A stretch of 32,899 bases of DNA from Oscillospiraceae bacterium (GCA_902799075.1 CADBYZ010000046.1:1-32899); one strand, 5' to 3'. Counted from the stretch's first letter, positions 1 through 8,648 are shown. Program-made: numbers and translations. Notes: generated from the letters alone by a model not told the origin.

Positions 1-422
1 TGGGCCTTGCCATCGGCGCCGTTGTTACCAACCTGATCATCAAGCCCTGGGTCGCCCGTCCCCGCCCCTATGTGGATCAGTCCAGCATCTTCTACCAGTA
101 CTGGCTGCAGGTCGGGCAGAATGTAGAGAGTGACAAGAGCTTCCCGTCCGGCCATACCACCGCCGCCTTTGACTGTATGACGCCGGTGTTTATCCTCGGC
201 AACAAGCGGCTCAAATTCCTGGCGCTTACGTTTGCCATCCTGATGGGCCTTGCCCGCATCTACCTCTGTGTCCACTTCCCGAGCGATGTTCTGGGCGGCA
301 TGATCGTCGGCATCCTCGCCGGTATCCTCGCGGTGCTGATCGCCAAAAAACTCCCGCAGATCTGGTACGAGTGGGAATTTGGGAAAAAAGAAGTCCGGAA
401 AGGCAAGCACGAAATCCACTGA
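1..422 (+). CDS. PAP2-family membrane phosphatase, 5' end outside window
   Basis: Lipid or undecaprenyl-pyrophosphate phosphatase of the PAP2 superfamily. The reading frame is open from base 3, so the gene begins before the window; a GTG at 72 lies inside the conserved core and is not the start. All three PAP2 signatures are visible: KPWVARPRP (K-x6-RP, bases 42-68), PSGHT (about bases 147-161) and R-x5-H-x3-D in ARIYLCVHFPSD. Hydrophobic segments surround them, which fits an integral membrane enzyme with an outward-facing active site. The C-terminus is a short basic tail. The gene ends with TGA and is followed at once by a strong hairpin shared with the convergent rqcH. The substrate cannot be told from sequence; PgpB/BcrC-like undecaprenyl pyrophosphate phosphatase is one reasonable possibility. 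Confidence 0.88.
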   Translation, partial: GLAIGAVVTNLIIKPWVARPRPYVDQSSIFYQYWLQVGQNVESDKSFPSGHTTAAFDCMTPVFILGNKRLKFLALTFAILMGLARIYLCVHFPSDVLGGMIVGILAGILAVLIAKKLPQIWYEWEFGKKEVRKGKHEIH

Positions 423-430
423 GTATAATA

Positions 431-456
431 CGTCCCGCTGATAATTCAGCGGGACG
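431..456. terminator. Bidirectional terminator hairpin
   Basis: A perfect 10-bp stem (CGTCCCGCTG with CAGCGGGACG) and a 6-base loop lie between the convergent PAP2 and rqcH genes. A T-rich stretch follows on the plus side (CATTATTATTTC) and TATTATACTC follows on the minus side, so it can serve both genes. Confidence 0.8.
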
Positions 457-461
457 CATTA

Positions 462-2180
462 TTATTTCACGCGAAGCCCGTTTACAAGCTCCTCATTGCT
501 TTCGACCATAATGGTTTTGTAGTCGGTGTAGATCACCTTGCCCGGCAGGGAACCGGAGGGCTTGCGCACGAAGCGGAGCATGGTATAGTCCACCGGGATC
601 TTGCCGCCCCCGCGCCCCTGCGAATACCAGGCCGCGATGACCGCCGCCTCCCGGATGCAGCTCTCGGAAGGCTCCTCCCCCTCGCAGCGGATGAGAACAT
701 GGCTGCCGTGGATCTTCTGGGTGTGGAGCCAGTAATCCGTCCGGCGGCCCAGCCTGGTTGTCAGCTCGTCGTTCTGGAGGTTGCTGCGCCCGACGAGGAT
801 CTCCCTGCCATCCGAGGAAAGGAAGCGAAGCGGTGCCTGGGCCTTAACCTTCTCGCGCTTTTTCCCGGCGGCGGCCTTGATATAGCCGGTATCCATGAGC
901 TCACGCCGCAGATCGGACAGGTCCTTTTCGCTCTCGGCAGCGCCGATCAGCTCCAGGACGCTGTTGAGGTAATCAAGCTTTGCCTCGCCGTCCACGATGA
1001 GCTTTGTCAGATGCTCGGAGGCCGCCTTGCGCTTGTTGTAATCCTTGAACATCGCCGCGGCGTTCTGCTGCGGGGTTTTGAGCGGGTCGAGGCTGATTTC
1101 GATTTCCGGGCAGTCCGGCTCGTAGTAGTCCTGACAATGCAGCACCCTGTCCCCTTTTTTAAGCTTGTAGAGATTTGCGGTGATGAGCTCCGCCGTTTTG
1201 CGGACGCTCTCCCGGTCCTCGCTTTTTTTGAGTTCCTCATACTGCGCGTTCAGCTTTCGCTGCTGGCGGTCGCGCACCGTGCGCACGGTTTTTAAAAGCT
1301 CATGCCCGCGCCGCCGCTGCTGCTCGAGCTTGTCGCGGCCTGTATAAAAGCGGTCAAGAAGCTCCGAAAAAGTCTCTGCCTCCTCGCAGCGAAGCGTGTC
1401 GCCGTACTGAGTCAGGCGCATGAAGCAGAAATCCACAGGCTTTTTATCATCATAATAGAGATAGGGCCGCAGCTCCCCGCCGTTTACGCTCTCGATAAAC
1501 GCGTCCAGCATCACGGGTAGCAGTGTCCAGTCCCCGCCGCAGCGGAAACTGAGCTCTCGGCACACCAGCGGTGACAGGCCTGCGAAGCTCTCCAAGAGCC
1601 ACTTGTCGATGGGGCGTGTCTTGTCGGCGGCCTCAATCATGACGCGAAGCTGTCCGGCTTCCGTGTCCAGCAGGGCAGGCTTGGTCTGGGACGGCGGGTC
1701 GCGGTAAAACATGCCGGGCAGCATGCGGCGCTCAACATCCCCGCCGAAATCCATACGGCGCATGCAGTCGAGGATGCGCCCCTCCCCATCCACCAGGATG
1801 AGGTTTGCGCTGCGTCCGATGAGCTCGGCAACGAGGGTCTTGTGCCCCTCCACACCAAGCTCGTCCCGCGTCTCAAGCTCCAGCTTCAGCACGCGTTCGT
1901 TCTTCGGCTGTGTAACCGTGAGAATGCGCGCGCCTGTGAGATATTTCCTGAGCAGCATGCAGAACATAGGCGGCTCGGCAGGGTTTTCAAAGGCGGACCT
2001 GGTCAGATGCACGCGGGCATTGCCCGTGCCTGCGGCGATGAGCAGGTTCTCTCCCCTGCCGCGCATGGACAGCAGGACCATGTCGCGCTCCGGCTGCTGG
2101 ATCTTGTCGATTTTCGCGCTGGAGAGCTTTTCGGATAATTCAGTTGTCAGAGCAGACAGGCAGATGGCGTCAAGCGGCAT
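462..2180 (-). CDS. rqcH: RqcH / NFACT-family ribosome quality control protein
   Basis: A 572-residue homologue of bacterial RqcH (old names FbpA, fibronectin-binding protein). RqcH binds obstructed 50S subunits carrying peptidyl-tRNA and recruits tRNA-Ala to add C-terminal alanine tails that mark the nascent chain for degradation. The protein has the usual length and layout: NFACT-N domain at the N-terminus, a charged helical middle (about 270-420), and a C-terminal NFACT-R domain with GRSNLQNDELT followed by DYWLHTQKIHGSHV. The ATG is 3 bases after the mrnC stop and its ribosome-binding site (GGAGG) lies within the end of mrnC, so the two are translationally linked. Transcription ends at the shared hairpin at 431-456. 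Confidence 0.93.
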   Translation of the reverse strand: MPLDAICLSALTTELSEKLSSAKIDKIQQPERDMVLLSMRGRGENLLIAAGTGNARVHLTRSAFENPAEPPMFCMLLRKYLTGARILTVTQPKNERVLKLELETRDELGVEGHKTLVAELIGRSANLILVDGEGRILDCMRRMDFGGDVERRMLPGMFYRDPPSQTKPALLDTEAGQLRVMIEAADKTRPIDKWLLESFAGLSPLVCRELSFRCGGDWTLLPVMLDAFIESVNGGELRPYLYYDDKKPVDFCFMRLTQYGDTLRCEEAETFSELLDRFYTGRDKLEQQRRRGHELLKTVRTVRDRQQRKLNAQYEELKKSEDRESVRKTAELITANLYKLKKGDRVLHCQDYYEPDCPEIEISLDPLKTPQQNAAAMFKDYNKRKAASEHLTKLIVDGEAKLDYLNSVLELIGAAESEKDLSDLRRELMDTGYIKAAAGKKREKVKAQAPLRFLSSDGREILVGRSNLQNDELTTRLGRRTDYWLHTQKIHGSHVLIRCEGEEPSESCIREAAVIAAWYSQGRGGGKIPVDYTMLRFVRKPSGSLPGKVIYTDYKTIMVESNEELVNGLRVK

Positions 2181-2183
2181 GGT

Positions 2184-2576
2184 TCATTCCTCCGTGATGG
2201 CGGTGAAGAGCTCTTCGATACGCGCGGTTTTTCCCGTGAGATACAGCCAGCCGAAGAGTGCTTCCAGGCCTGTGGCTGCATGATACTGGGCGATATCGGC
2301 GTGGTGCGGTGCGGAGTTTACCTTGGTGTTGCGCCCGCGCTTATAGACCGAAAGCTCGTCATCCGACAGTATCGGCAGGAGCTTCTGCACCGCCTCGGCC
2401 TGGGCCTCGGCGCGCACGCGCTCGACCGTGAGCCTGTGCAGCTGCATGACCGGGGCGTTCTTTTCCCGGCAGAGCATTGAGCGCACCAGCAGCTCATACA
2501 CCGCGTCCCCCACGTGGGCCAGGGCCAGCATGTTGATCTGATTTGCTTCTTTTTCGCTTAACTGTCTTTCCTCCAA
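2184..2576 (-). CDS. mrnC: Mini-ribonuclease III
   Basis: A 130-residue RNase III-like nuclease without a double-stranded RNA-binding domain; the Bacillus homologue trims the ends of 23S rRNA precursor. The fold-defining motifs are present: LALAHVGDAVYELLVR near the N-terminus, RGRNTKVNS in the middle and YHAATGLEALFGWLYL near the end, with the catalytic acidic residues in the first and last. The start is uncertain. The ORF allows a TTG at 2576, whose next bases form a GGAGG that would normally sit upstream of a start, and no ATG or GTG follows at a proper distance until Met16. Homology (NQINMLALAHVGDA aligned to Bacillus KQLNGLALAYIGDA) favours a start near the TTG. A terminator-like hairpin sits directly upstream. 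Confidence 0.9.
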   Translation of the reverse strand: MEERQLSEKEANQINMLALAHVGDAVYELLVRSMLCREKNAPVMQLHRLTVERVRAEAQAEAVQKLLPILSDDELSVYKRGRNTKVNSAPHHADIAQYHAATGLEALFGWLYLTGKTARIEELFTAITEE

Positions 2577-2577
2577 A

Positions 2578-2604
2578 AGAAAGGGGCGTAAAACGCCCCT
2601 TTCT
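2578..2604 (-). terminator. Terminator-like hairpin between ftsK and mrnC
   Basis: A perfect 11-bp stem (AGAAAGGGGCG with CGCCCCTTTCT) with a 5-base loop begins three bases after the ftsK stop codon and is followed on the minus strand by TTTT. This is a plausible intrinsic terminator for ftsK, but it ends only about two bases before the mrnC start, so it could also work as an attenuator or RNA-processing site that sets mrnC-rqcH expression. Confidence 0.7.
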
Positions 2605-2606
2605 GA

Positions 2607-5267
2607 TTAGTTATCGTAATCTGTGCTGTCGTCCTCGTTCATTGAAGCGGCAAGGGCCATGTCATCCCCGCCGAGGCCGTACTGGGCGGCGATTTCGTTC
2701 CAGCCGTCGCGGTCGACGATCACAGAGCGCGGCTTTGCCCCCTCGTAGGGGCCGACGACGCCCAGCTCCTCCATCTGATCGACGATGCGCGCGGCGCGGG
2801 AGTAGCCGAGCTTGATGCGGCGCTGGAGCATGGACACAGAGCAGGACTTAGTCTCCAGCACGACCTCCACCGCCTGGGGCAGCATCTCGTCGTAGCCGGA
2901 GCCGCCGCCCTTGTCCTCCTTGGCGGAAGACCCGGAATCACCGGAGCCGCCCTTATCCTCGGCAGCCTTGTTCATGAAGTCCTCGATCTCAGAGTTGCGC
3001 TGGCTCTCACCCGTGTTCTCCTTGATGAACTGGATGACCTCCTCGCGCTCCTCATCGGAGACGTAGGCCCCCTGAATGCGGATAGGCTTGCCGATGCCGA
3101 CGGGAGAGAAGAGCATGTCACCCATGCCGATGAGCTTCTCGGCGCCGCCCTGGTCAAGGATGATGCGGCTTTCAAGCGTGGACGAGACAGCGAAGGCAAT
3201 ACGGGACGGGATATTCGCCTTCATGAGGCCGGTGATGACATCGGCGGAAGGACGCTGGGTCGCGATGACCAGGTGCATGCCTGCGGCACGGCCCATCTGG
3301 GCAACGCGGCAGATGCTCTCCTCCACGTCCTTGGAGGCGATCATCATCAAATCCGCCAGCTCGTCGATCACGATCACGACCTGCGGCAGTGTCGGCTCGC
3401 CCTGGGTGCGGCAGTGCTTGTTGTAGTTTTCAAGGTCTCGCACACCGATCTCGGAAAAGAGGCGATAGCGCTTGAGCATTTCTACTACTGACCACTGCAG
3501 CGCGCCGGCTGCCTTCTTCGGGTCGGTGACCACGGGGACATAAAGGTGCGGGATGCCGTTATAGACGCCGAGCTCGACCATCTTCGGGTCGATCATGATG
3601 AGCTTTACCTCGTCCGGTCCGGCCTTGTAGAGAAGCGAGAGGATCAGCGAGTTCATGCACACGGATTTGCCGGAGCCGGTGGTACCGGCAATGAGCATGT
3701 GCGGCAGCTTTGCGATATTGCCGACGATGCCCTCGCCGCTGATGTCCTTGCCGATGGCAAAGCTCAGCTTGGACTTGGCGTTGGCAAACTTCGGTGTGTC
3801 GATGATGTCGCGCAGACAGACGGTGCTGACGATCTTGTTCGGCACCTCAATGCCCACGGTGGAAATCTTGTCGGGGATGGGGGCGATACGCACATTCACC
3901 ACGCCCAGGGCCAGGGCCAGATCGCCAGCAAGATTGGTAACTCTGGAGAGCTTGACGCCCTGTTCAAGTTCGATATCATAGCGCGTCACGGTGGGGCCGC
4001 GGGTAACGCCCACGATGTTGGACGCGATGCCGAAGCTGTGCAGCGCGCCCTCCAGGCGCTCCTTGTTGACCAGGATTTCCTCCCGGCTGTCGCCCGAGGC
4101 CGCAGTGCCGCTTCGTAAAAGTTCGACCGGCGGGAAGACGTAATCGGGCGCGTCCTCGGTGGCGTTGATGGCGTTGGCCATCGCCTGGGTCTCGGCGTTC
4201 AGTTCATCGCGGCTTAGCTTCTGGATCTTCGGCGGGTCGGAGATTTCGGCGGAGACAGTGGTGACACGAGGCGTCGGCTTGACGCTCACGGGCTTTTCGG
4301 CCTTTTTGGACTTTGGCGTTGGCTTGGGTTCATCGAAGGAATCAATGTCAACGCCCGCGATGACGGCGGCGTCCTCGGCAGACAGCGGCGCAACATCGGC
4401 GGTGGCCTTCTCGCTCACGACGGTGATCTTCGGCTTGGGTCGGCGCGGCTTCGCCTCCTCCTTTGTGGGGACAGCGCTTTCCAGCAGGCTCATGGCGTCG
4501 TCCTCCCCGAGGGGGATATCCGCGCTGTAGGCGCCTCGGTCGACGCGCTCAATCTTCCGCTTGTTCACCGGCAGGCTCCCGGTGACGGCGGTGATGGGCG
4601 TGAGGGAGTTTTCGTACATGCTGGGATCATACTGGGCCGACATCTGGATCTTCACCCGGTCAGCAACCTTGTCGGCGGTTTTCTTCATGCTGCCGCTGAA
4701 GGCGTAGACCCCGCACACGATGGTCAGTACGATGAGGACCGGCACGGCCCCGTAGATGCTCAGCGCGCTTTCCAGCGCGTAGGCCAGCAGGCCGCCGAAG
4801 ACGCCCGCGCTCTCGAGCTTCTTGCCGTAGTCAAAGAGCAGGTCGGCAATGGACATGAAATCGGCACGGCTGAAATCGAAGGGGTGTTCAAACAGGCTCA
4901 CCAGGGCGGCCACAAAGACGGGGATCAGAAGCGCGCAGAAGCAGCGCAGCGCCACCGGTCTCCCCTTGTGGAAGAAGAGAATGTAGGCGACCACCAGGAA
5001 GATCGGCGCGGAGATCCAGTAGCCCCAGCCCACAAAGCCCTTGACCAGATCGGAGAAGAACTGAACGAAGGCGCCCTCGTTCTTAAAATAGCTGATGACG
5101 ATGACCAGGGTCAGGAAAAGGAAGAACACGCCGCCGATCTCGCGCCGTATGGGTACAACAGGCTCGGGCGGGGTCATGGGCTCGGCGCGGGCGGTACGCT
5201 TTTTGGCGGGCGAGGCCGCCTTGGTTTTGCTTGTTGTTTTCTTGCTTGTGCTTTTACTTTGTGCCAT
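2607..5267 (-). CDS. FtsK/SpoIIIE-family DNA translocase
   Basis: An 886-residue septal ATPase that pumps double-stranded DNA through the division or sporulation septum. A basic Ser/Lys/Thr-rich N-terminus is followed by four membrane segments (about 44-61, 78-101, 106-125, 155-190), an acidic and Pro/Lys-rich linker (200-370), and the motor. Walker A GTTGSGKS lies near residue 526 and Walker B VVIVIDELADL near 630. The C-terminal winged-helix gamma domain (about 805-870, RRIKLGYSRAARIVDQMEE) reads KOPS/SRS-type orienting sequences in this family. Length and domain order match SpoIIIE of spore formers as well as FtsK, and the sequence alone does not separate them. The gene starts 20 bases after uppP with AAAGGA as ribosome-binding site. 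Confidence 0.95.
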   Translation of the reverse strand: MAQSKSTSKKTTSKTKAASPAKKRTARAEPMTPPEPVVPIRREIGGVFFLFLTLVIVISYFKNEGAFVQFFSDLVKGFVGWGYWISAPIFLVVAYILFFHKGRPVALRCFCALLIPVFVAALVSLFEHPFDFSRADFMSIADLLFDYGKKLESAGVFGGLLAYALESALSIYGAVPVLIVLTIVCGVYAFSGSMKKTADKVADRVKIQMSAQYDPSMYENSLTPITAVTGSLPVNKRKIERVDRGAYSADIPLGEDDAMSLLESAVPTKEEAKPRRPKPKITVVSEKATADVAPLSAEDAAVIAGVDIDSFDEPKPTPKSKKAEKPVSVKPTPRVTTVSAEISDPPKIQKLSRDELNAETQAMANAINATEDAPDYVFPPVELLRSGTAASGDSREEILVNKERLEGALHSFGIASNIVGVTRGPTVTRYDIELEQGVKLSRVTNLAGDLALALGVVNVRIAPIPDKISTVGIEVPNKIVSTVCLRDIIDTPKFANAKSKLSFAIGKDISGEGIVGNIAKLPHMLIAGTTGSGKSVCMNSLILSLLYKAGPDEVKLIMIDPKMVELGVYNGIPHLYVPVVTDPKKAAGALQWSVVEMLKRYRLFSEIGVRDLENYNKHCRTQGEPTLPQVVIVIDELADLMMIASKDVEESICRVAQMGRAAGMHLVIATQRPSADVITGLMKANIPSRIAFAVSSTLESRIILDQGGAEKLIGMGDMLFSPVGIGKPIRIQGAYVSDEEREEVIQFIKENTGESQRNSEIEDFMNKAAEDKGGSGDSGSSAKEDKGGGSGYDEMLPQAVEVVLETKSCSVSMLQRRIKLGYSRAARIVDQMEELGVVGPYEGAKPRSVIVDRDGWNEIAAQYGLGGDDMALAASMNEDDSTDYDN

Positions 5268-5287
5268 GAATTGCTATCCTTTCCGGA

Positions 5288-6121
5288 TCAAAAGATGAGA
5301 TAGAGGATGATGGACAGAACGCCGATCACCCAGCAGTAATAGGAGAAGCCGCCGAATCTGCGCTTTTTCCCAATGTAGCGCATCAGATGGATGGATAAAA
5401 CGCCCGTGACCAGGGCCACAGCCGTACCCACCAGATAGGCCGGGACGAAGGACCAGTCGATCCCGTCGCGCAGTGCGTCGGCAAAAGCGAGGATCGCCGC
5501 GCCGAAGACTGCGGGGATGCTCAGCAGAAACGAAAAGTTCACGGCGAAATCCCGCCGCAGGCCCACCGCCATGCCAGCCGTGATCGTCACGGCCGAACGC
5601 GAAAGGCCCGGAATGGTCGCCACGCTCTGGCACAGGCCGATGATGAGCGCGTCAAAGATCGTCATGCTGCTGAGATTTTTCCTTCCGGGGAGCATTCTGT
5701 CCGATATATAAAGGATGCAGCCGGTCATGATGAGCATGATGCCGATGAAGATATTGCGCCCGTTCAAGACGCCCATGCGGCTGTTGATGGGCAGGGCCAG
5801 AAACAGCGGCAGCGTGCCGAGCACCAGCATCAAAAAGCAGCGCGCCGCGGGATAACGCTCCTTCTCCTGACCGGCGAGAGGGCCAAAGCCCGCAAGGGAG
5901 ATAAGCTCCCAGTACATGGCGCGGATCTCCGGCCAGTAGACGATCATGACTGCGGCCATGGACGCAAGGTACAGCAGGGCCTGGAACAGCATGTGTCCCT
6001 GCGACAGGTCGGAGAGCTTGAAGAGGTTATTGACAATCGAAAAGTGGCCCGAGCTGGAGACCGGCAGAAATTCCGCGACCCCTTGTATAAGCCCCAGCAG
6101 GACCGCGTTCCATATCGTCAT
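5288..6121 (-). CDS. uppP: Undecaprenyl-diphosphatase UppP/BacA
   Basis: A 277-residue polytopic membrane enzyme that removes phosphate from undecaprenyl pyrophosphate, which recycles the lipid carrier of peptidoglycan synthesis and gives basal bacitracin resistance. The two active-site regions of the BacA family are present: GLIQGVAEFLPVSSSGH at residues 10-26 and PGLSRSAVTI at about 170-180, where the usual PGxSRSGAT has Ala for Gly. Length is normal. A ribosome-binding site AGAGGTG precedes the ATG. It is the first gene of the minus-strand block uppP-ftsK-mrnC-rqcH and has its own promoter at 6158-6185, divergent from fprA. Confidence 0.95.
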   Translation of the reverse strand: MTIWNAVLLGLIQGVAEFLPVSSSGHFSIVNNLFKLSDLSQGHMLFQALLYLASMAAVMIVYWPEIRAMYWELISLAGFGPLAGQEKERYPAARCFLMLVLGTLPLFLALPINSRMGVLNGRNIFIGIMLIMTGCILYISDRMLPGRKNLSSMTIFDALIIGLCQSVATIPGLSRSAVTITAGMAVGLRRDFAVNFSFLLSIPAVFGAAILAFADALRDGIDWSFVPAYLVGTAVALVTGVLSIHLMRYIGKKRRFGGFSYYCWVIGVLSIILYLIF

Positions 6122-6157
6122 TGCCGCACCTCTTTTCTGTATACGGAATTATTGTAA

Positions 6158-6185
6158 ACTATATCATAACACATTTTTTCTTCAA
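6158..6185 (-). promoter_or_regulatory. Predicted sigma-A promoter of uppP
   Basis: On the minus strand: TTGAAG (6185-6180), a 16-base spacer, then TATAGT (6163-6158) preceded by TGA, an extended -10. It sits about 37 bases before the uppP start. Confidence 0.6.
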
Positions 6186-6220
6186 AAACAAGTGTTTGGG
6201 CATTCATATGCATTTTCCTC

Positions 6221-6249
6221 TTGCAAGCGGACGCTTTCCCTCGTATAAT
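6221..6249 (+). promoter_or_regulatory. Predicted sigma-A promoter of fprA
   Basis: TTGCAA (6221-6226), a 17-base spacer and a perfect TATAAT (6244-6249), followed by AAAGGAGCC and the ATG at 6287. The TTG of the -35 box is in frame with fprA, but it cannot be the translation start because it lies upstream of the transcript. Confidence 0.8.
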
Positions 6250-6286
6250 AATAGCGCAAAAATACAAAGGAAAAGGAGCCTACCTT

Positions 6287-7489
6287 ATGTACTGCACAAG
6301 AAAAGTTACCGATGATCTGATCTGGGTCGGCGCGGACGACCGGCGGCTGCCCTTCTTTGAGGGCGTCTATGGCGTGCCCGACGGCGTTTCCTATAACTCC
6401 TATCTGTTGCTCGATGAGAAGACGGTGCTGTTTGACACCGTGGACAAGGCCGTGTACGGCGTGTTTCTGGAAAACCTCGCTCATGCGCTGGGCGGGCGGA
6501 GCCTTGACTACCTTGTCATCCACCACATGGAGCCCGACCACGCCGCGACGCTCGAACTGGTTTTGCAGCGCTACCCGGAGGTCACCGTGATCTGCAACGC
6601 CAAGATCAAGGCCATGATCGCCCAGTTTTTCCCCGCTCCCCTGACCGAGCGCTTCCAGATCGTCAAGGAGGGCGACACGTTCTCCTCCGGTCGCCACAGC
6701 TTCAGCTTCATCATGGCCCCGATGGTGCACTGGCCCGAGGTCATGATGACCTATGACGAGACCGCGAAGACCCTCTTCACCGCCGATGCCTTCGGCTCCT
6801 TTGGCGCACTCAACGGCCGCCTCTTTGCAGACGAGACCGATTTCTTCGGCGAGGGCCTGAATGAGGCGCGGCGCTACTATACAAATATCGTGGGTAAATA
6901 CGGCCCGCAGGTCCAGGCGGTTTTGAAGAAAGCAGCAAAGCTCGACATCGCGCTGGTCTGCCCGCTGCACGGCCTTGTCTGGCGTAATGATTTTGATAAA
7001 TACATGGAGAAGTACCAGCTCTGGTCAAGCTATGCCCCCGAGGAAAAGAGCGTGCTGCTGGCCTATGCCTCTGTTTACGGCCACACCGAGAACGCCGCCA
7101 ACATTCTGGCAGCAAAGCTGTGCGAAAAGGGCGTGAAGGTGCGTATGTATGATACCTCCGTCACCCCGGCAAGCTACATTGTCTCCGACGCCTTCCGCTG
7201 CAGCCACCTGGTTTTTGCCGCCACGACCTACAACGCGGGCGTGTTCGTGACGATGGAGACCTTGCTGCACGACATCGCCGCTCACAACCTTCAAAACCGC
7301 AAGGTGGCGTTCATTGAGAACGGCTCCTGGGCCGCCACCAGCGGCAAGGCCATGACCGAGATCCTCTCCGGCCTCAAGGGCATCGAGTTCTATGAGCAGA
7401 AGGTCTCCCTCAAGTCCGCCCTCACAGACGCTCAGATGGAGGAGCTGGAAGCTCTGGCCCAGGCTATCGCCGACGATATCAAGGCATAA
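6287..7489 (+). CDS. fprA: Flavodiiron protein (A-type flavoprotein, O2/NO reductase)
   Basis: A 400-residue two-domain cytosolic enzyme that reduces O2 to water (or NO to N2O) at a non-haem diiron site fed by FMN, protecting anaerobes from oxygen. The metallo-beta-lactamase-like domain (1-250) has the diiron ligands: H80-x-E82-x-D84-H85, the H in MVHWPE, the D in LFTADAFGSFG, and the H in CPLHGLVWR. The flavodoxin domain begins near residue 255 (VLLAYASVYGHTENAANIL) and has the usual later loop ENGSWAATSGK. There is no C-terminal rubredoxin or NADH-oxidoreductase fusion, so electrons must come from separate proteins. The ATG at 6287 is chosen for its AAAGGAG site. Monocistronic: own promoter and a terminator at 7595-7620. 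Confidence 0.94.
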   Translation: MYCTRKVTDDLIWVGADDRRLPFFEGVYGVPDGVSYNSYLLLDEKTVLFDTVDKAVYGVFLENLAHALGGRSLDYLVIHHMEPDHAATLELVLQRYPEVTVICNAKIKAMIAQFFPAPLTERFQIVKEGDTFSSGRHSFSFIMAPMVHWPEVMMTYDETAKTLFTADAFGSFGALNGRLFADETDFFGEGLNEARRYYTNIVGKYGPQVQAVLKKAAKLDIALVCPLHGLVWRNDFDKYMEKYQLWSSYAPEEKSVLLAYASVYGHTENAANILAAKLCEKGVKVRMYDTSVTPASYIVSDAFRCSHLVFAATTYNAGVFVTMETLLHDIAAHNLQNRKVAFIENGSWAATSGKAMTEILSGLKGIEFYEQKVSLKSALTDAQMEELEALAQAIADDIKA

Positions 7490-7537
7490 TAAAACTGCTG
7501 TCTTTTTAAACGGAGCGAAAAATCTTCCTTTCAGATC

Positions 7538-7579
7538 CTTCGCTGACGCTCAGGATGACACAGGCTTTATAGCCTGTGT
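7538..7579. repeat. Intergenic palindromic repeat unit
   Basis: The stretch CCTTCGCTGACGCTCAGGAT followed by an 8-bp hairpin (ACACAGGC / GCCTGTGT, 7558-7579) does not encode protein. Its wording resembles short dispersed intergenic repeats that I associate with gut Clostridia; copy number in this genome was not tested. Confidence 0.4.
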
Positions 7580-7594
7580 GTTCAGCAGGCTGCA

Positions 7595-7629
7595 AACGGC
7601 ATGGTTTTAGCCATGCCGTTTTGTATTTT
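7595..7629 (+). terminator. Intrinsic terminator of fprA
   Basis: A perfect 10-bp stem (AACGGCATGG with CCATGCCGTT), a 6-base loop TTTTAG and the T-rich tail TTGTATTTT. Confidence 0.85.
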
Positions 7630-7642
7630 CTGCGGAAAAATA

Positions 7643-7672
7643 TTGCAGAGTCAAGTTGGCCTGTGCTATAAT
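7643..7672 (+). promoter_or_regulatory. Predicted promoter of the DHH phosphoesterase gene
   Basis: TTGCAG (7643-7648), an 18-base spacer and TATAAT (7667-7672), about 44 bases before the ATG at 7716, which has AGGAGGG as its ribosome-binding site. Confidence 0.72.
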
Positions 7673-7715
7673 AGCAACATCAATATAAACACAAGAATCA
7701 CAGGAGGGTCCATAT

Positions 7716-8648
7716 ATGGAACAGCAGGTTAGAAGACTGGTCACCAGGAGCGACTTTGACGGCCTGGCTTGCGCGATGATGCTCAAGGAGCTGGGGCTGA
7801 TAGACGAGATCAAATTTGTCCACCCCAAGGACGTACAGGACGGGAAGATCGAGCTTTCCAAGAACGACATCACCACCAACCTCCCCTACGATCCGCGGGT
7901 GTCCATCGCCTTTGACCACCACGAGTCCGAGGTCGACCGTCTCAAGGCCATCGAGACCGACGGCAAGCTCATCATTGACCCCCATGCCCGCAGCGCGGCC
8001 CGCGTGGTGTATGACTACTACGGCGGCAAGGATGCCTTTCCCCGTATCTCCGACGATCTCATGGAGGCCGTCGACAAGGGCGACAGCGCGGATTTCACCA
8101 TGGATGAGATCCTCAATCCCTCCGGCTGGGTGCTGCTGCACTACCTGATGGACGCGCGCACCGGTCTCGGCCGCTTCCACGATTTCCGTATCTCCAACTA
8201 CGACCTGATGATGGAGCTCATCGACTACTGCCTTGAGCACGACATCGACGAGATCCTGGAGCTGCCCGACGTCAAGGAGCGTGTGGACCTCTACTTTGAC
8301 CAGGCTGAGCAGTTCAAAGCGCAGCTTCAGCGGATTGCGAAAGTCTATGACAAGGTGGTCGTGCTTGACCTGAGAAACGAGGAGGTCATCCACGCCGGCA
8401 ACCGCTTCATGATCTACGCTCTTTACCCCGAGACGCAGATTTCCGTCCATGTGGCCTGGGGCTTTCGCAAACAGAACACCGCCGTCATGATCGGCAAGTC
8501 TATCGTCAACAGGGGCTCCAAGGTCGATATCGGCGAGCTCTGCCTCAAGTACGGCGGCGGCGGGCACCACAACGCCGGCACCTGCCAGCTGGATAACGAC
8601 GTGGTCGACGAAAAGCTGCCCGAGATCATCCGCGCCCTCAACGCGTAA
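7716..8648 (+). CDS. DHH-family phosphoesterase with DHHA1 domain
   Basis: A 310-residue cytosolic phosphoesterase of the RecJ/NrnA/exopolyphosphatase superfamily. Metal-binding motifs: SDFDG at residues 13-17 (motif I), FDHHESE near 68-74 (the DHH motif) and the C-terminal DHHA1 glycine loop GGGGHHNAGT near 285. Motif I usually begins with a histidine (THxDxDG); here the sequence is TRSDFDG, so that histidine is replaced by arginine. The substrate is unknown; relatives degrade short oligonucleotides, cyclic dinucleotides or polyphosphate. Own promoter at 7643-7672. The following phosphoribosyltransferase gene starts 97 bases later with no convincing terminator between, so the two may be co-transcribed. 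Confidence 0.82.
   Translation: MEQQVRRLVTRSDFDGLACAMMLKELGLIDEIKFVHPKDVQDGKIELSKNDITTNLPYDPRVSIAFDHHESEVDRLKAIETDGKLIIDPHARSAARVVYDYYGGKDAFPRISDDLMEAVDKGDSADFTMDEILNPSGWVLLHYLMDARTGLGRFHDFRISNYDLMMELIDYCLEHDIDEILELPDVKERVDLYFDQAEQFKAQLQRIAKVYDKVVVLDLRNEEVIHAGNRFMIYALYPETQISVHVAWGFRKQNTAVMIGKSIVNRGSKVDIGELCLKYGGGGHHNAGTCQLDNDVVDEKLPEIIRALNA

Noticed and set aside
6221-6286. Upstream in-frame extension of fprA from a TTG
   Set aside because: The TTG is the -35 box of the fprA promoter, so it lies outside the transcript; AAAGGAG fixes the start at 6287.
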